From contig RHGM01000001.1 in assembly GCA_003724185.1 (NCBI GenBank), positions 1,386,001-1,450,000 of the forward strand: 64,000 nt of DNA, written 5' to 3'. Of the stretch, positions 53,696 to 62,117 are shown piece by piece. The position numbers and the translations under genes are program-made. The DNA is from Porphyrobacter sp. IPPAS B-1204 (GTDB lineage Bacteria; Pseudomonadota; Alphaproteobacteria; Sphingomonadales; Sphingomonadaceae). Positions within the stretch are counted from its first letter, which is position 1, and each line of letters begins with the position of its first letter. The notes below the pieces were generated by a model that ran no database searches, was not told the DNA's origin, and worked only from the letters and a program-made list of their open reading frames with translations.

Positions 53696-54922
53696 TCAGT
53701 GCCTGTAGAGATCGATGGGGAGAGCGGCGAAGCCGGCGGGACGGACAGTCTGTCCGTCTTCCAGCTTGATCGGCATGTCGGGCAGCATCTTGCGGACGAG
53801 ACGCGAACGGTATTCCTGAAGCACGCCGAGAACGGCATTATCCTTGTCGGCGATCAGGCCGACGCTTCTTGCAACCTCGTCATAGCCCGGCTTGGTCTTG
53901 AGCAATTGCGCCTGACCCTGGGTCCGCTCGAGGTTCTGGGTATAGGCCGCATCGATCTGTTCCAGCCGGTCATCCAGCTCGCGCTTGCGCAGCTGTGCGA
54001 CCTTCTTGGACAGCTTTTCGTTCTCTTCGGCCTTTTCGGCGAAGAGCGGATTGCGGTCGTGCAGCCAGTAGGTGATCGCCATGCCGAGGCCGAAGACCAC
54101 AAGGTTGCCGAACAGCAGCATGCCGGTTTGCGAAAAGGGCTCAAGCGGGGGCTGCGCCAGCATCACCCGGGCGACATTGTCGCGGACGATGCCCATGTAG
54201 CGGACAGCCCCCACGGCCACCAGCGCGACTGTCAGCAGGCCCAGCGCAATCGTGATCATCCGCAGGCCTTCGGCCCGCATCCGGTCGTTGTTGGGGCCCA
54301 TGTAAAAATTGTAGGCTTTGAGAAACCGGCCCGCGAGGAAAGCCGCCCAGCCGATAGCCAGACCCACCACGACGGTCGAGCCCAGCGCCACGATCCCCAC
54401 GCCGACATATTCGAGGAAGAACTTGTAGTTCATGAACCCTTCCGGGATCATGATCGCCAACGGGATCAGCAGGTCGATCAGCCGCCCGGGATTGCGCGCA
54501 TTGCGCCCCCCTTCGTGGAACCGCATGGCCTCATACTGCTGCTCGACATCACGCTGTTTGTCGAGTTCGGCGCCGAAGCGTTCGTAGAAGCGGGTCTGCG
54601 CCTCGGCCTTTCCGGTGTTGCGTTCCCGGCGCAGGCGGTCGCGCTCGAATTCGAAGACAAAGCCCTGAACGCCGCCAGGCATGGTGATCTGGCTGGCGGC
54701 GTTCTTGACCGCCGTAATCGCGCTGCCGCGTGCCGGGCCGACTTCAGTGTTGAGCCAGGCGCTCATCGCCGGGGTGAGGTTGGCGCTCATCGCGCCGGCA
54801 TCGCCGTCGCCGGTCAGATGGAGGTTGGCCGCCGCCGCCTCCTCATCGATCCGCGACATAAGTGCGGCGGTGGCGGGGCTGTTCATGCCCACGTCCAGTG
54901 CCCGGTAAGCTTCAATTGGCAT
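53696..54922 (-). CDS. Hypothetical polytopic membrane protein, envelope operon
   Basis: A 408-residue protein: a soluble N-terminal part (residues 1-145), four membrane segments (about 149-163, 172-199, 222-243, 266-286) and a charged, coiled-coil-like stretch (about 295-335) before a short C-terminal domain. It lies between the OmpA-family and lipoprotein genes, so it is the probable inner-membrane partner of an envelope-spanning complex. No family is recognised. Confidence 0.65.
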   Translation of the reverse strand: MPIEAYRALDVGMNSPATAALMSRIDEEAAAANLHLTGDGDAGAMSANLTPAMSAWLNTEVGPARGSAITAVKNAASQITMPGGVQGFVFEFERDRLRRERNTGKAEAQTRFYERFGAELDKQRDVEQQYEAMRFHEGGRNARNPGRLIDLLIPLAIMIPEGFMNYKFFLEYVGVGIVALGSTVVVGLAIGWAAFLAGRFLKAYNFYMGPNNDRMRAEGLRMITIALGLLTVALVAVGAVRYMGIVRDNVARVMLAQPPLEPFSQTGMLLFGNLVVFGLGMAITYWLHDRNPLFAEKAEENEKLSKKVAQLRKRELDDRLEQIDAAYTQNLERTQGQAQLLKTKPGYDEVARSVGLIADKDNAVLGVLQEYRSRLVRKMLPDMPIKLEDGQTVRPAGFAALPIDLYRH

Positions 54923-54949
54923 GGGTTCCCTTCCCCAAAATGACCTTGT

Positions 54950-55984
54950 TCAAAGAATGACGGTCACCGGCTTGCTGTCTGGATTGACCGGATCGATCCG
55001 GATCTTGCGCGTGTTGCTCGGAATGACCTGCGAGCGGGCCTGCGGCGCCAGTTCGACCGGTTTCGACCTGGCCTGCCCGAGACCGAGACGGCTGGCGCGC
55101 TGGCCCGTCGGCCGGACCCGCGCCCGCGGCACAGCGACAACAGGCTGGAGACCCTTGATCTTTGGCCCGACAGGATTGACCACTTCCGCATCATAGCCCG
55201 ACCGAAACGCGAGGTTCCGGCGGCAACTTTCGAGCTGGTCGGTGTCGGATGACTGGCACAGTTCCTCGGATTGCTGGTCGGCCAGCCAGATGCCAACAGC
55301 CTCCGGTCTGGCCGCGAAGAGGAATTCGACGCGCCGGTTCATGGCAAGATCGTAATCGGACGTGCCGCCGTAAAGCGGCATGTCCTCACCAAAGCCGATC
55401 CGCCAGATCTGAAACGTGGTCACGCCCGATGCGAGGATCTGCCGGGCCACAGCCGTCGCGCGGCGTTCCGACAACACGTCATTGGCTGCACTCTCGCCTC
55501 GGAAGTCGGCATGCCCTGCGACAAAGACAGCCACATCGGGCGCCGTCTTTCGAAGCAAGCCGGTAATGATGCGCGCGATCTGGTCAGCCTCGGGCCGAAG
55601 TGCAGCACTGCCGGTGTTGAAGAAGGTGCGCTCCGGAAAGACCACCCGCAAGACAGGGAGATCGATGCCGAATTCGCTTGGCAGCCGCGAGGCCGGGACG
55701 ACGCCTTCGTAGAATCTTGGCCGCTGGTCCGGCGGCAGCATCGCCGACAGATTGCTCAGGTGCTTCATCCGGTCGCAGTGTTCGAGCCGGACATAGACCT
55801 GCCAGGGCTGCAAAGTGCCGCGGATATGAGGGGGCAGCGTGTCCGCACAATCGGTCGGAAGTTCGACCACTTCGCGCATCACCTCCGCGTTAGCGGGCAT
55901 GACTGATAGGTAAGCCAAAGCAAGGCCGAGAAATCCCATCCATCCATGGCGTATGACCCGCAAAGGCAACTGCACCCCAGCCAT
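54950..55984 (-). CDS. OmpA-family protein, first gene of the envelope operon
   Basis: A 344-residue protein with a signal peptide ending at ANA-E (about residue 33) and an OmpA C-terminal peptidoglycan-binding domain (about 110-230), with FNTGSAALRPEADQIAR, GHADFRG and the RRVEF motif. The C-terminal 90 residues are basic and Pro/Arg-rich. OmpA domains anchor envelope complexes to the cell wall. As first gene of six, with the promoter region shared with the divergent regulator, it probably names the location of the system: the cell envelope. Confidence 0.85.
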   Translation of the reverse strand: MAGVQLPLRVIRHGWMGFLGLALAYLSVMPANAEVMREVVELPTDCADTLPPHIRGTLQPWQVYVRLEHCDRMKHLSNLSAMLPPDQRPRFYEGVVPASRLPSEFGIDLPVLRVVFPERTFFNTGSAALRPEADQIARIITGLLRKTAPDVAVFVAGHADFRGESAANDVLSERRATAVARQILASGVTTFQIWRIGFGEDMPLYGGTSDYDLAMNRRVEFLFAARPEAVGIWLADQQSEELCQSSDTDQLESCRRNLAFRSGYDAEVVNPVGPKIKGLQPVVAVPRARVRPTGQRASRLGLGQARSKPVELAPQARSQVIPSNTRKIRIDPVNPDSKPVTVIL

Positions 55985-56138
55985 TACGTAGCCTGTTCCC
56001 CCCGGACGGATTAGCGCCGTTATTCAAGGCAGGCATATTGCTGGGACTGGTCGCTTCACAGAAATTCACACATTGCAGTTCGCTGCGGTGACAGTCACAA
56101 TCAAATATATGAAATGTTAGGCTGGAGGGGGCGAGCCA
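55985..56138. promoter_or_regulatory. Divergent promoter region between the envelope operon and its regulator
   Basis: 154 bp separate two divergent start codons. The sequence is locally AT-rich (aatatatgaaatg) just upstream of the GTG at 56139. It probably contains both promoters and the operator of the wHTH protein; no clear repeat was found. Confidence 0.4.
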
Positions 56139-57461
56139 GTGCCGTGCAGCGGGAATGTCAGCTCGGCGAAATTGGAGGTTGATCCCCACACGTCAGGCAA
56201 CACGATTTACCTCACTAGCACGGGCCAGCGGATCATTCTTCGCGGCAAGGCAGTCGCGTTTGTTCTGGCGCTAATCACGACCGACAGAGGAAATTTCCTG
56301 ACCCGGGACGAACTGCACCGGTTGCAGGCCTGGAAGATGATGTCCTCGGGCTCGGTCGGCAAACAGGCGGCGCGCATCACCGACAAGATCAATGGCAGCC
56401 TTGGTCCGATCATCGAGTGGGGTCTGAAGACCGGCAACTGGCGCTTCACACCGGCCATGCATGCATCCATTCCGGAGCCGACACGTCAGCAATGCCGGTC
56501 GATCCTGTCGCGCAACGACTGGCAGGCGATCTTGCGGTTCGACACAGTCCCGGCGCAGTCCGCAGCGCGATGGATGCAATTGTGCGGCAGTGCGCTGGCC
56601 GACATGACCGAAGGCAAGGCAGCGGAAGGTTACCGGAAACTGCGCGAGGCCATTGAATTGTCGGACCACGAGGGCATTGCCACAATCAGCGATGTGCTGG
56701 CGACGCGACTCGGGCAGGCATTGCCCCGCGCGCACCTTCCTGTCCCTTCGGTCTCGGCCACATCGGCTTTCATTGAGGCGGCAGAGGCACGGCGCATGGC
56801 GGCCTATGCCCGGCTTTCCCCGTCGAAAGACTGGTCACACCAGTTAGACCTTCTGCATCGGCGCTTGCTGCGGATGATCCAGTCGGGCGATACGGCGACG
56901 CAGTCGATCCTGCTGAACGCCATGGCGGTGCTGGCCCGGCGCCTTGGCAGGATGGATCATGCTCTCGATTGCATCCGCGAGGCGGCCGCGTTGGCGATTT
57001 TCTCCGGCGACATCGTCCTCATCCAGAACATCAGCTTCAATTTCGGCAATATCATAACCGGGATTGCCAGGGACGATCCGGGGGCGTTCCCGCCCGAGAC
57101 ATATCTGGGACTGCTGCAGCTCGACATCGAACTGCGCGAGCGATTGCAGATCGGCAAGGACAGTGCGCAGGCCGAACTGCTCTATGCCTACCTGTCCTAT
57201 GAGCAGGGCAATTTCGATGATGCCCGGACCTATCTCGCCAAGGCCGACGCGATCATCGCGCAAAGCAGGCAGGCCCTTGACCTCGCTCTGCGGAGCCGGT
57301 TGTTCGGCCTGTTGGCCTGCGACACCCATGCCCCCTGCAGCCAGCAATTTGCTGATGGCCTTGCCGCCCTGCGAAAGGCTGCCGAGACCTACGAGCAGCA
57401 CGGGAATCTGGTTGCGGCCGAGGAAGTACGCAGGGATCTCGCCAGCAGGGCGGGTTTGTGA
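56139..57461 (+). CDS. wHTH-TPR regulator divergent from the envelope operon
   Basis: A 440-residue protein. The first 110 residues contain an OmpR-like winged-helix segment (LTRDELHRLQAWKMMSSGSV, then a long basic helix); the rest (about 200-430) is built of tetratricopeptide-like helices (AQAELLYAYLSYEQGNFDDA). This is the layout of TPR-linked regulators. The GTG start at 56139 follows a ggagggg ribosome-binding site. Transcribed divergently from the envelope operon, so it probably controls it. It is the last island gene before the right-hand repeat. Confidence 0.72.
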   Translation: MPCSGNVSSAKLEVDPHTSGNTIYLTSTGQRIILRGKAVAFVLALITTDRGNFLTRDELHRLQAWKMMSSGSVGKQAARITDKINGSLGPIIEWGLKTGNWRFTPAMHASIPEPTRQQCRSILSRNDWQAILRFDTVPAQSAARWMQLCGSALADMTEGKAAEGYRKLREAIELSDHEGIATISDVLATRLGQALPRAHLPVPSVSATSAFIEAAEARRMAAYARLSPSKDWSHQLDLLHRRLLRMIQSGDTATQSILLNAMAVLARRLGRMDHALDCIREAAALAIFSGDIVLIQNISFNFGNIITGIARDDPGAFPPETYLGLLQLDIELRERLQIGKDSAQAELLYAYLSYEQGNFDDARTYLAKADAIIAQSRQALDLALRSRLFGLLACDTHAPCSQQFADGLAALRKAAETYEQHGNLVAAEEVRRDLASRAGL

Positions 57462-58042
57462 TCGCCAGCCGCGGGTCACATACCAAGACGACCGCGGCAA
57501 GTATCCAAGGCTTTGCCTTTGCCCTGCCGTCTGTCTTTCTTACTGACATGCTCGCCGCGTGGGTTTCGGGACTGGGAATGCAATGACCATAATCGGCCTG
57601 CTCTCGTCAATCTTGGTTGCGGCTGGCGATTCAAGAACCATCGGTCAATTCAGACCTAGCCAATCAAAATTTCCCAGCAATCTGAGTGCCCGTCTTTGTC
57701 CTCCGAAGGGCACAATTTCTCCTGCGGGAGTGACATCAAAGTCCTGAAAAACAACAGAAATCCGCCATTTTGGCTGAATTTTGATGCCGCGTGTTTCACG
57801 CTGTTTCAGGCGGTGCCCTGACATGCAGAGGCATCAAGCAGCGCATGGTCTCGCCTGCGCTGCTATCGCCGTTTGCCCCCGTCACTGTCACCCGTCCTTC
57901 GCGTGAGACCTCGCGCAGAAGGGCTTTGAAGCCTTGCGGCCAATTCTATAAGGGCGCCGGACTGGTTGCCTCAGTCGTCTCGCGGTCGGCTTGCGCGCCC
58001 GCACGCTCGTACACAGGCAGATCGCCGGGGTTCTGAATCACG
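57462..58042. other. Right island junction, 580 bp without a gene
   Basis: Contains the right-hand attachment repeat and then chromosomal DNA that leads into rlmJ. Just before the repeat, the bases gtcctc and gggcac (57698-57713) resemble the 3' end of tRNA-Leu and may be its degraded remnant. No gene is supported here. Confidence 0.55.
57708..57818 (+). repeat. Right attachment-site repeat (attR) of the genomic island
   Basis: About 111 bp similar to 22433-22546, with an identical 34-bp core at 57778-57811. Similarity starts at gggcac (the tRNA-Leu acceptor end) and ends near gtgccc. The five-copy ATGCCCC array next to the integrase is not repeated here. Confidence 0.85.
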
Positions 58043-58872
58043 ATGAATTATCGCCATTCCTTCCATGCGGGCAACAGCGCCGATGTGGTGAAGCACAGCC
58101 TGCTGATCGCTCTTGTGCGGGCCTTGCAGCTTAAAGAGGGCGCGCTGACCTTGATTGACACCCATGCCGGCTGCGGGCTCTACGACCTTGCCGGCGAGGA
58201 CGCCCAGCGCACCGGCGAGGCGACGCAGGGCGTGCTTCGGGCCTTTGCCGACCAGAACCCCTTGCTGCATGACTACCGCGCCGCCGTGCGGGCGGTGAAT
58301 GCCGGGGCCGAGCCGCAGCTTTACCCCGGCTCGCCGAAGATCCTCGCGCAGCTTCTGCGCCCGCAGGATTTCCTGATCCTCAACGAAAAGCATCCCGAGG
58401 ATGCCTATGCCCTGCGCGGGGCGATGCGCGGCACACCGGCGGCCGTGCATGAGCGCGATGCTTACGAGCTTTGGCTGGCCATGCTGCCGACCCGCACGCG
58501 CGCGGCGTGGTGGTGGTCGACCCGCCTTACGAGCAGACGGACGAACGCGCCCGCGTCACCGCCACCCTTGCCGCTGCGCATCGCAAGTGGGCGCACGGCG
58601 TGACAGTGATCTGGTATCCGCTGAAAGACCGCGCCGCGCATCAGCGGTGGAAGGACAAGCTCCGCAGGCTCGGTATCCCGAAATTCCTCACCGTGGAGCA
58701 TTGGCTGTACGATGGTGATCAGCACGGGATCTATAACGGCGCGGGCCTTTTCATCGTGAACCCGCCCTACGCCTTCACGGAAGGACTGCCGCCTCTGCTG
58801 GAAGCGCTACGCGCCGCGCTGGCACCGGAAGGGCACAGGGGCGAGATCACCGCCGATTGGTTGGGCGGCTAG
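58043..58872 (+). pseudogene. rlmJ: 23S rRNA m6A2030 methyltransferase RlmJ, frameshifted
   Basis: RlmJ methylates A2030 of 23S rRNA. The first frame (58043 on) has MNYRHSFHAGNSADVVKH and IDTHAGCGLYDL (SAM site); the catalytic DPPYEQ motif and the rest of the protein are in another frame that runs to 58872. The switch occurs near 58490-58505 in gcacgcgcgcggcg, where one missing base would explain the break. Both fragments are otherwise well conserved, so this is a recent mutation or a sequencing/assembly error in a GC-repeat. Together they would give about 276 residues, normal for RlmJ. Confidence 0.85.
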
Positions 58873-58988
58873 GCCAGACCCACTAGGGCGGCCTTGGCGG
58901 GTCGGACTTCCGGGGGTAGGCACCCAGCCGCGCCAATGCCTTCAACTGGCGGGCGAGACTGTTTCACCCTGGGCCGGTCCCAGAGAAT

Positions 58989-59030
58989 ACCGGGCGGCGC
59001 GCAGACCGGTCCTGCCGCGCGCCGCCCGGT
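58989..59030 (-). terminator. Strong hairpin between rlmJ and the TonB receptor gene
   Basis: Perfect 14-bp GC-rich inverted repeat (58989-59002 with 59017-59030) with a 14-base loop, between the two converging genes. It probably terminates transcription from one or both sides; the receptor side is followed by the moderately T-rich gtattctctgg. Confidence 0.65.
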
Positions 59031-59035
59031 GGTGC

Positions 59036-61801
59036 TCAGAACGCGAAGCTCAGCCTGGCGTAGAGGAACCGTCCGTTGAACCCGAAGGGCGAGAACGACG
59101 AGAACGGCAGGAAGTAGTTGTTGACCGACAGGTTGCCCTGCGCGCCCGTCACCGGATCGGTGCCGCGCCCGGTCGGGTTGACGGTGGGATACTGGTCGAA
59201 CAGGTTGTTCGCCCCGACCGCCAGCTCAATCCCTTCCGCGACACCTTCGGGACGCAGGCGGAATTCCAGATCGGTGATCCAGCGCGGTTCAAGCAGCACA
59301 TCGTTGATCGGGGTTGCCCCGGCCGAGAACACCTCTCCGAACCGGTTGGCGCGCACCGTGGCGCTCAGCCACTTCCATTCCAGATCCGTGCCCAGATTGA
59401 TGCGGTCCTTGGGCTGGCCCCGCTCGATCCGTTCGGATTCGAGCCGGCCGAACAGGTCGATCCCCGGCACCTGCGCCAGATCACCCGGCGTGCTGCGCCG
59501 CCCGGTGATGTCGATATCGTTCCGGTTATAGCCCGCCGTGAACGACAGCGATGCGCTGTCGCCAATGGTGGTGCGATAGGTGCCGATCACATCGAAGCCG
59601 CGCGTGCGGGTGTCGATGCCGTTGAAGAAGAACCGCGCTGCCGAAATGCTGGTGAAGCCGGCATCGTTGAGAATTTCGGCAATCCCGCGGCCGGGGTTGC
59701 CGCCGCTCGGGTTACCCGCCGCATCGCGGTTGGCGGTGAGGTTGTCGGTCAGCACGATGCGATCATCGATGTCGATCTGGTAGAAATCGACAGTGATATT
59801 GAGCCCGTCGACCTTGTCGAACACCGCGCCCGCCGACCACGAGAACGACTTTTCCGCCTGCAGCGGGGTCGCGCCCAGCGCCACGGCCACCGGGTTGTTG
59901 ACCGGCAGAGTCACCGCATCGACCAGCACGCCGCCAATATTGTTGGTGGCGGCAGCCGCGAAGAACTGCTGCTGAAGCGAAGGCGCACGGAAGCCGGTCG
60001 ACACCGCGCCGCGCAGGGCAAAGCCGTCGATCAGTTCAAGACGGGTCGCCAGCTTGCCGTTGAGGGTCGAACCGAAGTCGCTGTAATCCTCGAACCGGCC
60101 GGCCAGCTGCACGTTGAAGCCGTCCGAGATATCAGTATCGAGTTCGGCGTAGAGCGATACGTTCTCGCGGCTGTTGGGACGGGTCACATCGACACCGCCG
60201 ATCACCGGCTGGAAGCCCGGGAACACCTGGCTGCCCGGGGCGGCGAAGGCGGTCGCGCCTGCACCGGTGATGAAGGAGTTGTTCGCTCCAACCCGCACTG
60301 GCCCGGCGATGTAGCTGTTCAGTTCGCCCGCACCCAGCTGATATTCCTCACGCCGCCATTCCGCGCCGAAGGACAGGGTCATCTGCTCGATGCCCGAAAT
60401 CTCCAGCTCGCGGCTTACCCCGAGGTTGGCCATCAGCTGGCTGTAAGCGATGGTCCCGGCATCGAACTCGGTCTGGCTGGCCGCGCCGAGCGATGCGTTG
60501 AGCGAATTGGTGACACGGAATTCGGTCTCGTTCTCGCCATAGGACATCGACAGATCCCACAGCCAGCCGCCGAAATCGCCCTCAAGCCCGCCGACAATGG
60601 CGAAGTCGGTGGTGTCGGTGTTGATCAGCGGCAGGAAGCCATCGGGATAGATCGCAAGCACGTTGCGGTTGTCGGCTGCGCGGCGATAGAAACCTGCGGA
60701 CTCCGCCTCGCGGGTGCCGTAGCTGCCGAAAGCGTAAAACTCGACATTGTCATCGAGCGGCACGCCCATGTTGACGACGATGTTGAGATCCTCGGTCCTG
60801 GGATCGCCATAGCGGTGATAGCGCCGATCGAGCGTCAGCTCGCGCGCGTCGAGGGGGCCGCTCTGCGAATAGTTGCGACGCGGGTCATAACCGGTGCGGT
60901 TGGTGTCGTTGCGGTCACGATATTCGGCCGTGATGTTGAGGAAACCCTCAGGCCCCAGTGGCAGGCCGATATTGCCCGACACGGTCAGAACCTCCCCGTC
61001 GGTGACCTTGAGATCGCGTCCGGTGGTGTTGAGCTGGAGCACGCCATCGGGCGTCAGGGTCGGGGTTTGGCCCGCTGCACCGTTGACCCCGGTCACTTCC
61101 TGCACCCCGGCGATGCGGGTGTTGAAGCCGCCGTAGTTGACGAAGAAGCGGCCGCCTTCGCGCGCATCGTTGAGCTGGAAGTTGATCACCCCGGCAATGG
61201 CATCAGAGCCATATTGCGCCGCTGCACCGTCGCGCAGCACTTCGACACGTCCAATCGAGGAGGCCGGGATCTGGTTGATGTCGACCGCGGTGCTGCCACG
61301 CCCGACCGACCCGTTGATGTTTAGCAGCGCGGCAACATGGCGGCGCTTGCCGTTGATCAGCACCAGCGTCTGGTCAGGCCCCAGACCGCGCAGGGTGGCA
61401 GGGCGGATCGCATCGGTGCCGTCAGTGATGGAAGGCTGCGGGAAGTTCAGCGAGGGCACCAGATCGCGCAGCACGCGCGCGGTTTCGGTAAGGCCCGACT
61501 GGCGCAGCTGTTCGGCCGGGATCACATCGATCGGCACGGGGCTTTCGGACACAGTGCGATTGGAACGCCGGGTGCCGGTGACGATCAGCACGTCGCCGCT
61601 GTCGACGGTGTCATCAACCATTTCTGTCGCGGCCTGCTGGGCGATGGCGAGGCCCGCGACCGAGGTGACGGACACATCGATCGGGGCATCATCGGCGCCG
61701 GCCTCGGCAGCCTGTGCCGCTGTTCCGGCCGTGACGGCAAGCAAGGCCGAAGCGATGGCGATCGGCGAACCGGACTGAAGCACTTTCCTGATATTGCGCA
61801 T
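59036..61801 (-). CDS. TonB-dependent outer-membrane receptor
   Basis: A 921-residue receptor. The signal peptide ends near TAAQA (residue 31); a TonB-box-like VLIVTGTRRSNRTVSESPV precedes the plug (LRGLGPDQTLVLINGKRR, then EVLRDGAAAQYGSDAIAGV). The long beta barrel ends in ...RFLYARLSFAF, the standard outer-membrane C-terminus. This plug subtype is often seen for iron-siderophore or carbohydrate receptors; the substrate is unknown. It lies outside the island and has no coupled enzymes next to it. Confidence 0.92.
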   Translation of the reverse strand: MRNIRKVLQSGSPIAIASALLAVTAGTAAQAAEAGADDAPIDVSVTSVAGLAIAQQAATEMVDDTVDSGDVLIVTGTRRSNRTVSESPVPIDVIPAEQLRQSGLTETARVLRDLVPSLNFPQPSITDGTDAIRPATLRGLGPDQTLVLINGKRRHVAALLNINGSVGRGSTAVDINQIPASSIGRVEVLRDGAAAQYGSDAIAGVINFQLNDAREGGRFFVNYGGFNTRIAGVQEVTGVNGAAGQTPTLTPDGVLQLNTTGRDLKVTDGEVLTVSGNIGLPLGPEGFLNITAEYRDRNDTNRTGYDPRRNYSQSGPLDARELTLDRRYHRYGDPRTEDLNIVVNMGVPLDDNVEFYAFGSYGTREAESAGFYRRAADNRNVLAIYPDGFLPLINTDTTDFAIVGGLEGDFGGWLWDLSMSYGENETEFRVTNSLNASLGAASQTEFDAGTIAYSQLMANLGVSRELEISGIEQMTLSFGAEWRREEYQLGAGELNSYIAGPVRVGANNSFITGAGATAFAAPGSQVFPGFQPVIGGVDVTRPNSRENVSLYAELDTDISDGFNVQLAGRFEDYSDFGSTLNGKLATRLELIDGFALRGAVSTGFRAPSLQQQFFAAAATNNIGGVLVDAVTLPVNNPVAVALGATPLQAEKSFSWSAGAVFDKVDGLNITVDFYQIDIDDRIVLTDNLTANRDAAGNPSGGNPGRGIAEILNDAGFTSISAARFFFNGIDTRTRGFDVIGTYRTTIGDSASLSFTAGYNRNDIDITGRRSTPGDLAQVPGIDLFGRLESERIERGQPKDRINLGTDLEWKWLSATVRANRFGEVFSAGATPINDVLLEPRWITDLEFRLRPEGVAEGIELAVGANNLFDQYPTVNPTGRGTDPVTGAQGNLSVNNYFLPFSSFSPFGFNGRFLYARLSFAF

Positions 61802-62117
61802 GGCTAACCCTTTTTTGTTCAGCAGCGTGCCGTCCAGATGCGCGCACCCCGCCGCTCAAGGAGCAGCAGCGAGCCACATGGCGGCTTTGCTTTCATGTCA
61901 TTTGCGGGCGGCTACGACCGACACAGGTCGCCCAACCTCGCGCTTGGCGTGCAGCTAGACGCGACCCCCGAGGCGCCTTGGCAGCAGACCAAATGTTGCG
62001 CCTGCGAAGGCAGGGGTCAACGAAAAACGCGCCAAGTGTCGCATTTGGCGCACACATCGTTCGTCGTGTAATGATTTTGCCACAGTGTTGCAGGCGCGGG
62101 CCGAGGGGGCCCCGGCC
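61802..62117. other. 316-bp intergenic region between gltX and the TonB receptor
   Basis: Holds the promoter of the receptor, a short palindromic CCTGCgaagGCAGG element near 62001-62014 and the gltX terminator at 62024-62051. No gene is supported. Confidence 0.5.
62024..62051 (-). terminator. Rho-independent terminator of gltX
   Basis: On the minus strand, GCGCCAA, nine bases, TTGGCGC is followed by GTTTTTC, a clear stem and U-run 65-95 bp beyond the gltX stop codon. Confidence 0.78.

Larger units (their letters stand above)
22441..57811. mobile_element. 35-kb tRNA-Leu genomic island (probable integrative mobilisable element)
   Basis: The island is delimited by tRNA-Leu with a tyrosine integrase on the left and a direct-repeat copy of the attachment region on the right. 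It carries an integrase, AlpA-type regulator, MobF relaxase, coupling protein, ArdC antirestriction protein, restriction-like operon, toxin-antitoxin genes and an envelope operon. No type IV secretion (VirB/Trb) genes are present, so transfer would need a helper element. Core genes resume with rlmJ at 58043. Several segments (23.9-25.9 kb, 28.3-29.6 kb, 48.3-49.9 kb) look lower in G+C than the flanking chromosome. Confidence 0.85.

Noticed and set aside
22441..57811. Prophage
   Set aside because: Integrase aside, no capsid, terminase, portal, tail or lysis genes were found. Relaxase and coupling protein point to a mobilisable element instead.
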